From NCBI GenBank assembly GCA_963721065.1, contig CAVRHO010000005.1, positions 434,001 to 498,000 of the forward strand: DNA of 64,000 nt. Reading direction: 5' to 3'. Position numbers and translations under genes: made by a program. The notes beneath the pieces were generated by a model. The model was given only the letters and a program-made list of their open reading frames with translations. It was not told the DNA's origin and searched no databases. The stretch comes from CAWBLP01 sp963721065 (GTDB lineage Bacteria > Pseudomonadota > Alphaproteobacteria > Acetobacterales > Acetobacteraceae). Positions 45,240-54,465 of this stretch are shown piece by piece. How positions within the stretch are numbered: position 1 is the first letter of the stretch; each line of letters opens with the position of its first letter.

Positions 45240-46154
45240 ATGACCGGCGAGGAAGCGCGCCGAGCGTTTCTCGACTGGCTGGTGCAGGAACGCCGCGCCT
45301 CGCCGCTGACGGCGGAGGCATACGGCACCGACCTGGCCGACTTCCTGGGCTTTCTCACCCACCACCTCGGCGGCGAGCCCGACCTTCCCGCGCTCGCGGC
45401 CCTCCGGCCGGCCGATATCCGCGCCTGGCTGGCGCACCTGGCCCAGGACGGCGCGGTGAACGCCACCCGGGCCCGTCACCTCTCCGCGGTTCGCAGCTTC
45501 TTCCGCTACCTCGCCCGCCGGCACGGGGTGGACAATCCGGCCATCCGCCTGGTGGCCACGCCCCGCACCCAGCGCCCCGCCCCCCGCGCACTGCCGCCGC
45601 CGGATGCACGGGCCGTGGCCGAGGACATCGGCGAACTCTCCGATCGCGCCGCGATCCAGGCGCGGGACACGGCGCTGTTCACCCTGCTGTACGGCTGCGG
45701 CCTGCGTATCGCGGAGGCCCTGGCGCTGGACGTGCGCGACGCGCCGGTGCCGGGGACCGACACGATGCTCCGCGTCACCGGCAAGGGCAGCAAGCAGCGC
45801 ATCGTCCCGGTGCTACCCGCCGTGCGCGAGGCCATCGCCGCCTGGCTGGCGCTGCACCCGAGCCCGCAGCCCGACGCGCCGCTGTTCCTGGGCCTGCGCG
45901 GCAAGCGTCTGGATCCGGCCGTGGCGCAGCGCACGCTGCGGGAATTCCGCCGCCTGAACGGGTTGCCGGAGCACGCCACGCCGCACGCGCTGCGCCATTC
46001 CTTCGCCACGCACCTGCTGGCCGGCGGCGCCGACCTCCGCTCGATCCAGGACCTGCTTGGCCATGCCAGCCTGTCCACCACGCAGCGCTACACCACGGTG
46101 GATGAGGCGCAGTTGCTGGCGGTGTGGCGCAAGGCGCATCCGCGGAGTGGGTAG
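45240..46154 (+). CDS. xerC: Tyrosine recombinase XerC
   Basis: A 304-residue tyrosine recombinase. N-terminal SAM-like DNA-binding domain (8-95) and catalytic domain with Arg156 (CGLRIAEAL), Lys182 (GKGSKQR), His249-x-x-Arg252 (HALRHSFATHLL), His275 (LLGHASLSTTQRY) and Tyr284. With XerD it resolves chromosome dimers at dif. Position after DUF484 and length identify it as XerC rather than an integrase. ATG 45240 is selected because the upstream in-frame sequence is repetitive (CTGGGGCGGTGAGAC twice) and unlike the family. The gap to DUF484 is 103 bp. Confidence 0.93.
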   Translation: MTGEEARRAFLDWLVQERRASPLTAEAYGTDLADFLGFLTHHLGGEPDLPALAALRPADIRAWLAHLAQDGAVNATRARHLSAVRSFFRYLARRHGVDNPAIRLVATPRTQRPAPRALPPPDARAVAEDIGELSDRAAIQARDTALFTLLYGCGLRIAEALALDVRDAPVPGTDTMLRVTGKGSKQRIVPVLPAVREAIAAWLALHPSPQPDAPLFLGLRGKRLDPAVAQRTLREFRRLNGLPEHATPHALRHSFATHLLAGGADLRSIQDLLGHASLSTTQRYTTVDEAQLLAVWRKAHPRSG

Positions 46155-46207
46155 GCAGACACCGGCCGGGTGTGACTGGCCTCGCCCGCATCGGCCCTCC
46201 CCATCGT

Positions 46208-46310
46208 CATGGCCGGCCCCCGAGCCGGCCATCTACCCCGCAACGATCGGGTCGCGCGGCAACGTGCATGCTCTGACGGGGGCGGATGGCCGGCTCAGGG
46301 GCCGGCCATG
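46208..46310. repeat. Palindromic intergenic element, copy A
   Basis: A 103-bp element between convergent xerC and the molybdopterin-binding gene. Left end CATGGCCGGCCCCCGAGCCG and right end GGGGCCGGCCATG are near-inverted. The middle contains AACGATCGGGTCGCG and GACGGGGGCGGATGGCCGG, shared with the 48.9-kb copy in the same orientation and the 32.0-kb copy in reverse. Confidence 0.75.
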
Positions 46311-46428
46311 ACGGGCCTGTACGGGTGTGGCCGCAGCCTGCGCCGGCACATGACGATGGTGGCACCCCGCCCCGGGTTCGGTCACCGTGATCGGGCGCCC
46401 CGGATGCCTCGCTCCGCACCACCGCGGT

Positions 46429-48088
46429 CTATCCGATGGTCTCCGGCCTCAGCCGCTGCGGCAGGGTGCTGAGCGAGTCCGTGGTGTCGAAGTCGCGCAG
46501 CACCGCGTCGTCGGCCATTTCCACCTCGGACACCGACTCCATGTGCTTGCCCACCAGGAAGCGCGCGCCGGAATCGCCGGAGATCTGCAGGATCTCGGGG
46601 AAGAACCGCCGGTCCCACAGCATCGGGTTGCCCTGCTTGCCGTGGAAGGTGGGCAGCACGATCAGGCGGCCCTCGTCGGGGTCGTAGCACTCCAGCAGGC
46701 GGTCGATCATCCGGCCGGTGACCAGCGGCATGTCGCCCAGGCAGACCAGCGCGGCGGCGCAGTCCTCCGGCACCGCGGCGATGCCGGCTTTCAGGCTGGC
46801 GGACAGCCCCTCGGCGTAGTCCTGCGCGTGCACGTAGCGCACCGGCCGGCCGCCCAGCGCGTTCTCCACCTGCTCCGCCTGGTGCCCGGTCACCACCACG
46901 ATCGGCCGCGCCTTGGAGGACAGCACGTTGTCCACCACACGGGCGATCATCGGCTTGCCGGTCTTGTCGGCCACCAGCAGCTTGTTGTGCGGCGCCATCC
47001 GCCGTGACCGGCCCGCGGCCAGCACCACCGCGGCGATAGGCGGCGAGCTGCGCGGGGCGGCGCCGCTGCGCGGCGTGCCGGGGGCCTTTTCCCGCGGCAT
47101 CGGGCGGGCCTCCATCTCCTTCAGCAGGCCGCCGACGCCCATGCGCATCACCTCGGCCGACCCAACCGGCAGGCCGGCGAACAGGCGGGTGAGCACGAAA
47201 TCGATCCCATTCAGTTTCGGGCTGCGGGCGCAGCCGGGCAGCACCAGGGCCGGACGCTCGCCGATCCGGCCGATGCAGATCAGGTTGCCGGGGTCCACCG
47301 GCATGCCGAAATGCACGATCTCGCCGCCGGCCCGGACGATCCCCATCGGCCCGACATCGCGGCGGTCCACCACCGCGGAGGCGCCGACCACCAGCAGCAG
47401 GTCGGCGCCCTGGCTGATCAGCGACTCCAGGCCCTGGCTGACCGCGATCGCCTCATGCGGCGTGCGCACCGGGGGCAGCAGGGCGCCGGTCAGCGCGGTG
47501 ACCCGCCGTTCCGTCACCTCGACCGTCTTTTCGGTGACGCTTTCCTTCAGGCCCGGCAGTTCGGTGGCGACCAGGCCGACCCGCAGGCGCATGAACGGGT
47601 GCAGGGTCAGCGGCGAGCTCGCCCTGGCGGGCCAGTTGCTCCGCCACGGTCAGCACGTGGCCGGGCACCGAGAACGGGATCACCTTGATGGTGGCGACCA
47701 GGTCCTTCGGCGACACCACCGCGTAGTCCGGCAGCGTGCCGATGGTGAGCGACTCGTCGATGCTGTTCAGCCGGTCGATCCGCGCGGTATCGACGCGCAG
47801 CAGGCCGGGCGCCTCGGCCACCAGGTTCACCCGGCCGGTGGCGGCGCGGGACCGGGCGAGCAGCGGCGACACCAGCGGGCGGGCGAGGCGGTCGGCCGCG
47901 ATGTCCTCCGGCACGTCGCCCGGTTCCAGCCGAGCGCAGATCACCTCGGTGCGGCCGGCTTCGCGCAGGGCGCCGATCGCTGCGTCGTCCAGCAGCGCGC
48001 CCTTGCGGATCATCTTGTCGCCGATGCGCTGGCTGTGCGCCATGATGGCGCCACGGGCCTCGTCGAGCGGGGCAGGGCCGAATTTCAT
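46429..48088 (-). pseudogene. Molybdopterin-binding/NTP-transferase (MocA-like) fusion, one frameshift
   Basis: A 552-residue two-domain protein once one base near 47623 is removed. The N-terminal molybdopterin-binding (MoeA/MogA-like) domain runs MKFGPAPLDEARGAI to about residue 340, including LVVGASAVVDRRDVGP and the FGMPVDPGNL block. The C-terminal nucleotidyltransferase domain begins VVLAAGRSRRMAPHNKLL, as in MocA, which attaches CMP to molybdopterin for the CoxL/xanthine-oxidase family. The slip lies in a CCC/GGG run: ARQASSPLTLHPFMRLRVG reads through when it is repaired. The ATG at 48088 overlaps the preceding XdhC end. It matches the need of coxL for MCD cofactor. Confidence 0.82.
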
Positions 48089-48791
48089 GCGGCGAGCTTG
48101 GCCTTTGCCGGCAAGCGGCGCGCCGCGGCGGACGCCGACGATCTCCGCGATGATCGACAGGGCGATTTCCGGCGCGGTGACCGCCTCGATGTTCAGCCCC
48201 ACCGGGCCCTGGATGCGGGCCATCGCTTCGTCGGTATGGCCGAGTTCGCGCAGGCGCTTGAGACGGGCGGCGTGGGTGCGGCGGGAGCCGAGGGCGCCGA
48301 TGTAGAAGGCGGGCGATTTCAGCGCGCGGTCCAGCGCCGGGTCGTCCAGCTTCGGGTCGTGCGTCAGCGTCACCACGGCGGTGCGGGAGTTCGGGGCGCA
48401 GCGCGTCCATCGCCTCGTCCGGCCACTCGGTGGAGACGGTGACGTCGGGGAAGCGCTCGTCGGAGGCGAAGCTGCGGCGGGGGTCCACCACGGTGACCGC
48501 GAAGCCGCACTGGGAGGCGAAGGGCACCAGCGCCTGGGCGATGTGCACCGCGCCGACCACGATCAGCCGCAGGGGCGGGTTGTGGGCGTGCAGGAACCAG
48601 TCGGTGCCGCCGATCTTCACCGTGTCGCTGGTGTCGTCGCGCAGGGCCGTCTCGGCGGCCTCGTTCAGCTCCGCCGGGGCGGACGGGTCGGGCAGCAGGC
48701 GTTGCTCGCCGTCGGGCAGGCGGGTGGCCAGGACGACCGGCTGTTTGTCACGCTTGGCCGCTTCGAGGGCGGCGAGGATTTCCGGGGTCAT
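48085..48791 (-). pseudogene. XdhC-family protein (Rossmann domain), frameshifted
   Basis: An XdhC/CoxI C-terminal-type protein (about 234 residues repaired). It begins MTPEILAALEAAKRDKQPVV, has the Rossmann strand LRLIVVGAVHIAQAL, then VVDPRRSFASDERFPD, and after a one-base slip near 48394 (GGGG run) continues RTAVVTLTHDPKLDDPAL, FYIGALGSRRTHAARLKRL and EIALSIIAEIVGVRRG. As sequenced, the second frame runs on into the downstream gene without a stop. One more extra base near 48110 would give an ending AGKAKLAA and a TGA overlapping the next ATG. XdhC proteins bind molybdenum cofactor and mediate its sulfuration or insertion into xanthine-oxidase-family enzymes. Confidence 0.78.
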
Positions 48792-48842
48792 TTCACACAG
48801 TTCCGAAGAGGGGCGCCGGCCGATCCCACATCGTCATGGTCG

Positions 48843-48890
48843 GCGAAGGCCTCGCGGGCGTTAAGAGCGAAGGCCTCGCGGGCGTTAAGA
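48843..48890. repeat. Direct tandem duplication of 24 bp
   Basis: A 24-bp unit beginning GCGAAGGCCTCGCGGGCG and ending TTAAGA occurs twice head to tail with no mismatch. It lies in the non-coding space between the two XdhC genes. Confidence 0.85.
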
Positions 48891-48919
48891 AAGGCCGCAT
48901 TGCCCCCGTACAGAGGTGT

Positions 48920-49021
48920 CATGGCCGGCCTCGAGCCGGCCATCAACCCGACACCGATCGGGTCGCGGCACGGCGCGCACGATCTGACGGGGGCAGATGG
49001 CCGGCTCGGGGGCCGGCCATG
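48920..49021. repeat. Palindromic intergenic element, copy B
   Basis: A 102-bp element with ends CATGGCCGGCCTCGAGCCGG and GGGGGCCGGCCATG and internal ACCGATCGGGTCGCGGCACG and GACGGGGGCAGATGGCCGG. It aligns with copy A at 46.2 kb in the same direction. It separates xdhC-N from xdhC-C within what should be a single operon. Confidence 0.75.
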
Positions 49022-49025
49022 ACGC

Positions 49026-49160
49026 GGTTGTACGGGACTCGCACGGTGACGCGGGTGTGCGGGACTCGCACAGTGATGCGGGTGTGCGCCAGTGACTTCG
49101 CACGAGTGACGCGGGTGTGCGGGACTCGCACAGTGATGCGGGTGTGCGGGGCTCACACGC
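49026..49160. repeat. 27-bp tandem repeat tract
   Basis: Units of about 27 bp (CGGGACTCGCAC(A/G)GTGA(C/T)GCGGGTGTG) occur several times between 49037 and 49160, interrupted by one diverged segment (GCCAGTGACTTCGCACGAGTG). Each unit contains short inverted arms (GCGGGTGTGCG / CGCACA-type). It is not a CRISPR: units adjoin without spacers. Confidence 0.75.
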
Positions 49161-49205
49161 AAGACCGAACGCCCAGTCTTCGGGTGTCCCCCAAGAGGCC
49201 GGATG

Positions 49206-49532
49206 TCACGCCAGGGGCTCCACGAACACCTTCACCTTGCCGCCGCAGGCCAGGCCGACTTCCCAGGCGCGTTCGTTGGTCACGCCGAAATCCAGCAGTT
49301 GCGGGGACCCGCTCTCCAGCGTCTTCATGGCGGCCTCGGCCACCGCGCCCTCGATGCAGCCGCCGGATACCGAGCCGGCCATCTTGCCCGACTTCGTCAC
49401 CGCCATCTGGCTGCCGGCGGGGCGGGGCGAGCTGCCCCAGGTTTCCGTGACCGTCGCAACGGCCACCTGCTCACCGGCCGCGCGCCAGGCAGCGGCGGTG
49501 CTCAGCACGTCCTCGACTTCGGCGGTGTTCAT
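49206..49532 (-). CDS. XdhC/CoxI-family N-terminal-domain protein
   Basis: A 108-residue stand-alone XdhC_CoxI N-terminal domain: WRAAGEQVAVATVTETWGSS, PRPAGSQMAVTKSGKMAGSVSGGCIEGAV (the GSVSGGC signature with a conserved Cys), and ERAWEVGLACGGKVKVFVEP ending in the second signature CGG. In full-length XdhC this domain precedes the Rossmann part, which here is encoded separately 414 bp downstream. The two halves probably form one complex in maturation of the CoxL-type enzyme. The start ATG overlaps the stop of the CoxE-like gene (ATGA). Confidence 0.88.
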   Translation of the reverse strand: MNTAEVEDVLSTAAAWRAAGEQVAVATVTETWGSSPRPAGSQMAVTKSGKMAGSVSGGCIEGAVAEAAMKTLESGSPQLLDFGVTNERAWEVGLACGGKVKVFVEPLA

Positions 49533-50744
49533 GCGGCCATCCTTCCATACATCTGCACCGGCGCCAAACCGCGCGGCGGCGCCGGATGCGACAGCAGATC
49601 GACCAGCGCACGCAGGCTGGCCAGGTTATGCACCGGCCGGAATTCGTCCACGTGCGGCAGCATCGCGCGGATGCCCTGGGATTTTGGCTCAAACCCGCTC
49701 CAGCGCAACAACGGATTGAGCCAGATCAAACGCCGGCAGGAGCGGTGCAGCCGGTCCATGTTCTCCTCCAGGTGCAGCGCGCCGTCACGGTCCAATCCGT
49801 CGGTGATCAGCAGCACCACCGCGCCCTGGCCCAGCACCCGCTTGGCCCACAGCCGGTTGAACCCGGCCAGCGCCTCGCCGATGCGGGTGCCGCCGGACCA
49901 GTCGGGCACGATGTGGGAGACCATCTGGAACGCCACCTCCGGGTCGCGATGGCGGAGCTGGCGGGTGATGTTGGTCAGCCGCGTGCCGAACAGGAACACG
50001 TGCACGCGGTCCCGGTCGTTGGTCACCGCGTGCAGGAAGTGCAGCAGGATCTGCGCATAGCGCGCCATCGAGCCGGAGATGTCGCACAGCACCACCAGCG
50101 GCGGCGGCCGGGTCACGCGGCGGCTGCGGGCGATGGTCAGGATCTCTCCGCCCTGGCGCAGGCTGGTGCGGATGGTGCGGCGCAGGTCGGCGGTGGGGCC
50201 CAGCGGATCGGGGCGCAGCGCGGCGGGTGCGGCGCAGGTCGAGGGGCAGGACCAGGCGGCGGATCTCGCGCTTGGCTTCGGCGATCTCCTCCACCCCCAT
50301 CGCCTCGAAATCCATCTGCTGCAGCTTTTCCTGGTCGGACACGGTCAGCACCGCGTCGGCGACCGGGGGCTCCTCCTCCTGCCGGCGCTGCTGCTTCTGC
50401 GGGGGCGCGAAGGCCTCGGCGACGCGGCGGGAGGCGGGCGGGGCGCGGTCCTGCTTCTTCTCCTTCTGCGCCTCCAGCAGCGCCATCGCCACGGCCTGTT
50501 CGGCGGCGGTGGGGTCGCGCCAGAACAGGGCGAAGGCGTGGTCGAACACCTCCTGGTGCTCCCGCCGGTGCACCATCACGCTGCGCAGGGCGGTGCGCAC
50601 GTCCGCGCGGCTGCCGATATCGACCAGCGACAGGGCCTGCTGGCCGGCCAGCGTCTCGGCCGGGCCGACCGGCAGCCCGGCCCGCCGCAGCAGGCGGGCG
50701 AAGTGCATCACATTGGTGGCGAGGGTCGGGCTCTGCTGTGTCAT
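49529..50744 (-). pseudogene. coxE: CoxE-like VWA-domain protein, one frameshift
   Basis: A 404-residue VWA-containing protein once one base (near 50219) is removed. N-terminal part: NVMHFARLLRRAGLPVGP, GSRADVRTALRSVMVHRREH, FDHAFALFWRDP; after the slip LRPDPLGPTADLRRTIRTSL; then a VWA domain with the MIDAS motif CDISGSM and acidic TDG-type LITDGLDRDG. CoxE family proteins work with the MoxR ATPase CoxD to mature the molybdenum site of CO dehydrogenase-type enzymes. No coxD is in the window. First gene of the reverse-strand maturation operon; divergent from the CMD gene. Confidence 0.85.
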
Positions 50745-50865
50745 CGCCACCAGAGGAACGCCTGACGGGCCGCGGATGCAAGGGTTGCCGCCCGCACGGC
50801 CGCCCCGGGTCTGGCGCAATCCTCCGTGTCGCGAGACACTGGCCGCGATACCAGGGAGGACCGCC

Positions 50866-51615
50866 ATGACCCGCGAGGACCTGCGCCGCCAGGGCCGCAC
50901 GACCAGCGCAACCCTGTTCGGCGAATCCCCCGATGTGCCGCGCGGCTTCGGCCAGTTGCTGACCGAGGCGGTGCATGGCGGCGTGTGGAACCGCCCCGGC
51001 CTGGCGCTGCACGACCGGCTGCTGTGCACCATCGCCGCGCTGGCCGTGTTCCCGCGGCTGCGCCAGTTGCGCCGGCATATGCACGCCGCGCTGCAGCACG
51101 AACTGTCCGCCGAGGCGGTGCGGGAGATCGTCGTGCAGGCGGGGCTGTATGCCGGCTTCTCCGCCGCGGAAGAGTCGCTGGCCCTGCTGGAGGAGGTGCT
51201 GGCGGAGCGCGGCATCGCCTTCCCGCCCGATCCGCCGGAGGACGCGTCGCTGGACGACCTCTCCGCGCGCGGCCGAGCGCTGATGCAGTCGTTGCATGGG
51301 GACCGGGCGCAGCAGGGCTATGCGGCGCCGGACAATCCGGTGACCGGCGCGCTGTATCCGACCGCGATCCAGTACGGCTACGGCGAGATCTGGTCCCGCC
51401 CCGGCCTGGACCACCGGTCCCGCGCGCTGGTCGCGGTCGCCGGCTTCACCGCGCTGCGCCTGCCGGAACAGACCGCCAAGTTCGGCCAGTCGGCGCTGAA
51501 TGTCGGGCTGACCCGCACCGAGGTGATCGAGGCCGTGGTGCAGACCGCGCCGTACAGCGGCTTTCCGCCGGCACTGAACGCGCTGGCCGCGCTCAGCCGG
51601 GCCTTCGGCGACTGA
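50866..51615 (+). CDS. Carboxymuconolactone decarboxylase-family protein with two CMD domains
   Basis: A 249-residue protein containing two CMD (AhpD-like) repeats: residues 20-110 (GVWNRPGLALHDRLLCTIAALAV, then HMHAALQHELSAEAVREIV) and 145-245 (IWSRPGLDHRSRALVAVAGFTAL, then QSALNVGLTRTEVIEAVVQ). The Cys-x-x-Cys of AhpD peroxidases is absent, so it is closer to gamma-carboxymuconolactone decarboxylase-type enzymes. Substrate unknown. GGGAGG precedes the ATG at 50866. The LLM monooxygenase gene follows after 42 bp, likely co-transcribed, suggesting oxidation of an aromatic or lactone compound. Confidence 0.85.
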   Translation: MTREDLRRQGRTTSATLFGESPDVPRGFGQLLTEAVHGGVWNRPGLALHDRLLCTIAALAVFPRLRQLRRHMHAALQHELSAEAVREIVVQAGLYAGFSAAEESLALLEEVLAERGIAFPPDPPEDASLDDLSARGRALMQSLHGDRAQQGYAAPDNPVTGALYPTAIQYGYGEIWSRPGLDHRSRALVAVAGFTALRLPEQTAKFGQSALNVGLTRTEVIEAVVQTAPYSGFPPALNALAALSRAFGD

Positions 51616-51657
51616 CCAACGACAATCACGACACGCGCCGACGCAAAGGGGGGAAAC

Positions 51658-52995
51658 ATGCGACAGATGGTGATGGTGGGCTTCCTGCAGGCGCAGAACT
51701 GCACGAACCTGGTGAGCTCCTGGCGCCACCCGGAGTCACGCGACGACACCACCTCGGCCGAGTACTACCGCACCATCGGCCGCGTGCTGGAGGCCGGCAA
51801 GTTCCACCTGGGCTTCTTCGACGATCGCCTGGCGATGCCCGACCGCTATGGCAACGACCACCGCCACACGGTGGAACACGGCATCCGCTGCGTGAAGATG
51901 GACCCGATCACCGTCCTCACCGTCATGGGCACCGCCACCGAGCGGCTCGGCCTCGGCGCCACCTGCTCCACCACCTATTTCGAGCCGTTCCATGTCGCCC
52001 GCGTCTTCGCCACGCTGGACCTGATGAGCGGCGGCCGGGCGGCGTGGAACGTGGTGACCTCGATGAACGACGGCGAGGCGCTGAACATGGGCGTTGACGC
52101 GCACATGGAGCACGACGCCCGCTACGACCGCGCCGACGAGTTCATGGACGTCGTGCTCGGCCACTGGAACTCCTGGGACGACGACGCGATCGTGCTGGAC
52201 AAGCAGACCGGCCTGTTCGCGCATCCCGAGAAAGTGCGCCGGCTGGATCACGAAGGCCGCTGGTTCCGCTCCCGCGGGCCGTTCACCGTGCCGCGGTCAC
52301 CGCAGGGCCAGCCGGTGGTCATCCAGGCCGGGCAGAGCGGGCGCGGCCGGGCGTTCTCCGCGCGCTGGGGGGAGGTGATCTTCGTGCCCACGCACACCAG
52401 CATGGAGCACGGGCGGCAACTGTATCGCGAGATGAAGGAGGACATCGCCCGCAACGGCCGCGATCCCGACTCGGTGGCGATCACGCCGTCCGCCTACGTC
52501 GTCTGCGCCGCCACGAAGGCCGAGGCGGAGGACAAGATGGCGCTGATCGAAACACTGGCCACGGATGAGGACGCGCTGTCGCTGCTGTCCGAGGCGATGA
52601 ACTTCGATTTCGCCAGCAAGGGCATCGACGAACCGTTCACCGATGAGGAGCTGGACAACATCTCCGGCACGCAGTCGATGCGCGACCGCGTGCTGCGGGC
52701 GAGCGGCCTGAAGAACCCGACCCCGCGCGACTTCGTGAAGTTCAGTCACCGCGCCCGGCCGAACAAGCCGTTCGTCGGCGGCCCGAAGGAAGTGGCGGAC
52801 GGGCTGGAGGAGTGGTTCACCGCCCCGGTCGCCGACGGCTTCGTGCTGGCGGCGACGCACGTGCCCGGCACCTATGCGGATTTCGTGCAGCACGTGGTGC
52901 CGGAACTGCAACGGCGCGGCCTTTATCACAAGGACTACGCGGGGGCGACGCTGCGGGAGAACCTGGGCCTGCCGATCCCGCGGGCGCGCTGGTGA
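51658..52995 (+). CDS. NtaA/SnaA/DszA-type flavin-dependent monooxygenase
   Basis: A 445-residue LLM-family monooxygenase of the NtaA/DszA group (nitrilotriacetate, pristinamycin, dibenzothiophene sulfone monooxygenases). Diagnostic segments: FFDDRLAMPDRYGNDHRH near the N-terminus, LMSGGRAAWNVVTSMNDGEALNMG, the long PQGQPVVIQAGQSGRGRAF, and the C-terminal FVGGPKEVADGLEEWF. It uses FMNH2 made by a partner reductase, which is not adjacent. Start at 51658 with AAAGGGGGG upstream. Downstream of the CMD protein. Confidence 0.9.
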   Translation: MRQMVMVGFLQAQNCTNLVSSWRHPESRDDTTSAEYYRTIGRVLEAGKFHLGFFDDRLAMPDRYGNDHRHTVEHGIRCVKMDPITVLTVMGTATERLGLGATCSTTYFEPFHVARVFATLDLMSGGRAAWNVVTSMNDGEALNMGVDAHMEHDARYDRADEFMDVVLGHWNSWDDDAIVLDKQTGLFAHPEKVRRLDHEGRWFRSRGPFTVPRSPQGQPVVIQAGQSGRGRAFSARWGEVIFVPTHTSMEHGRQLYREMKEDIARNGRDPDSVAITPSAYVVCAATKAEAEDKMALIETLATDEDALSLLSEAMNFDFASKGIDEPFTDEELDNISGTQSMRDRVLRASGLKNPTPRDFVKFSHRARPNKPFVGGPKEVADGLEEWFTAPVADGFVLAATHVPGTYADFVQHVVPELQRRGLYHKDYAGATLRENLGLPIPRARW

Positions 52996-53030
52996 ACCGG
53001 AGGCGGTGCTGTGAAACGGAGGCGGTAAGG

Positions 53031-53474
53031 ATGGACCATACGGGCGGCTGTCACTGCGGAAACCTGCGCGTGCAGTTGCGGCTGACGCAGCCGCCGGCCG
53101 AGTACCGCATCCGGTCGTGCCGCTGCTCCTTCTGCCGCGCGCACGCCACGCGCACGGTGTCCGACCCGGCGGGGTTGTTCGAGGTGTGGGCAGCGGACTG
53201 GTCGCTGGTGGAACCCTACCGGTTCGGGTCGCGCACCGCGGATTTCCTGATCTGCCGGCGCTGCGGCGTCTATATCGGCGCGGTCTGCGAGACGGAGGCA
53301 GGCCTGCGCGCCGTGACCAACACCAACGCCCTGGAAGACCGGGACGCGTTCACCCAGGAGCCGGCGCGACCGGACCATGAGGGTGAGGCGACGGAGGCCC
53401 GCCTGGCGCGGCGGGCGGCGAACTGGACTCCCACGGTGCTGCACAAGGCGCCCGCGGCTGTTCCTGAACCGTGA
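53031..53474 (+). CDS. GFA (CENP-V/GFA)-family zinc protein
   Basis: A 147-residue GFA-domain protein: GGCHCGN (5-11), SCRCSFCRAH (about 28-37) and ICRRCGVY (about 78-85), the cysteines that bind two zincs in the S-(hydroxymethyl)glutathione synthase fold. Catalysis is unproven for most of this family. ATG at 53031 has TAAGG 2 bases upstream, a rather close ribosome site. Its stop overlaps an in-frame ATG of the phosphatase reading frame, but that gene probably begins further in. Confidence 0.85.
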   Translation: MDHTGGCHCGNLRVQLRLTQPPAEYRIRSCRCSFCRAHATRTVSDPAGLFEVWAADWSLVEPYRFGSRTADFLICRRCGVYIGAVCETEAGLRAVTNTNALEDRDAFTQEPARPDHEGEATEARLARRAANWTPTVLHKAPAAVPEP

Positions 53475-53683
53475 AGCCGGCCGGCACCTGCCTGTGGGTG
53501 GAAGTCCGGCGAGACACTGCCATTATCGGTAGGACCGGGCGCGACGATGCGCATCCCGCAGTTGCGCGCGCCGGCCATTTCGTGCGCTTCGTCCGCCGGT
53601 GGGGAGCCGCGCGCCACGCTGTCTTCGGGCCTGGCGGGCACCCGCTGTGGTCGCTGCAATTCACTGTAGGTCCGGAGGAACAC

Positions 53684-54253
53684 GTGGAACTGCCCTTTCG
53701 CATCACGGTCTGCGGGATCGAGGAACTGGCCGGCCACTGTGAGGCCGGGGTGACCCACGTTCTGTCGATCCTCGATCCCGGCCATCCGGAACCCACCGCC
53801 TTCGGCGAGTACGGTGAGCATGTCCGGCTGGAACTGCGGTTCAACGACATCATCGACGAAACGCCGGACATGCAGCCCCCTTCGCCGCTGCATGTCGAGC
53901 AGTTGCTGGGCTTTGGCCGCACGCTGCCGACCGAGGACGACGCCCATCTTCTGGTGCATTGCCATGCCGGCATTTCCCGCTCCTCGGCGTCGATGGCGCT
54001 GCTGCTGGCGCAGGCGCTGCCGGACTGCCCGGGGGATGCGATCTTCTCGGAACTGCTGCGCATCCGGCCGCGTATCTGGCCGAACCTGCGCATCCTGGAA
54101 CTGGGCGATGCGACGCTGGACCGGCGCGGCGACCTGATCGCCGCGGCGGCGGGGGTTTACCGCCGGCAGCTCGATGACCGGCCGGAACTGGCGGAGCTGT
54201 ACGGCAGCAGCGGTCGCGGACGGGAAATAAGAGCGGCGCAGACGGTTCCCTGA
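53684..54253 (+). CDS. Protein tyrosine/dual-specificity phosphatase-like protein
   Basis: A 189-residue phosphatase: starts VELPFRITVCGIEELAG, with VTHVLSILDPG, and has the P-loop VHCHAGISRSS (catalytic Cys93, Arg99; C-x5-R). A general-acid Asp is expected in the preceding DIIDETPD loop. This class is the small bacterial tyrosine-phosphatase-like group. The frame is open from 53471, but the GTG at 53684 has GGAGGA 7 bases upstream and matches where relatives begin; the 70 extra codons have no similarity. Target unknown. Confidence 0.75.
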   Translation: MELPFRITVCGIEELAGHCEAGVTHVLSILDPGHPEPTAFGEYGEHVRLELRFNDIIDETPDMQPPSPLHVEQLLGFGRTLPTEDDAHLLVHCHAGISRSSASMALLLAQALPDCPGDAIFSELLRIRPRIWPNLRILELGDATLDRRGDLIAAAAGVYRRQLDDRPELAELYGSSGRGREIRAAQTVP

Positions 54254-54353
54254 GGCGCGGGCCGGCGAGCTTTTCAGGCCGTAGAGCGCCGTACCACGCC
54301 ACAGCGATTTGCGCTGGCTCGACAATCGGCGATCATCGCGCACCACGGTGCCC

Positions 54354-54403
54354 TGGTCTTCCGACACCACTGGTCCTTCCGACACCACGGCCTTCCGACA
54401 CCA
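54354..54403. repeat. 17-bp triplicate tandem repeat
   Basis: Three adjacent copies of CTTCCGACACCA plus a 4-5-base linker (GG(T/C)CTTCCGACACCAC...). They lie in the 212-bp gap between the phosphatase and cupin genes, upstream of the cupin start. Confidence 0.75.
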
Positions 54404-54465
54404 AGGGAGTTCCACAGGCGGGCGTTCAGGATTGCACCGGGGAACGATAGTCAGGAGCAACGCCC

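Noticed and set aside
46209..46472. Small proteins encoded within the palindromic repeats
   Set aside because: All copies give the same MAG..PAI / GPAMT-type peptides in several frames because of the repeat, with no ribosome sites.
49026..49160. CRISPR array
   Set aside because: The ~27-bp units abut each other without unique spacers and no cas genes are present.
53471..53683. N-terminal 71-residue extension of the phosphatase
   Set aside because: It lacks similarity to the family and a ribosome site, while the GTG at 53684 has GGAGGA at the right distance.
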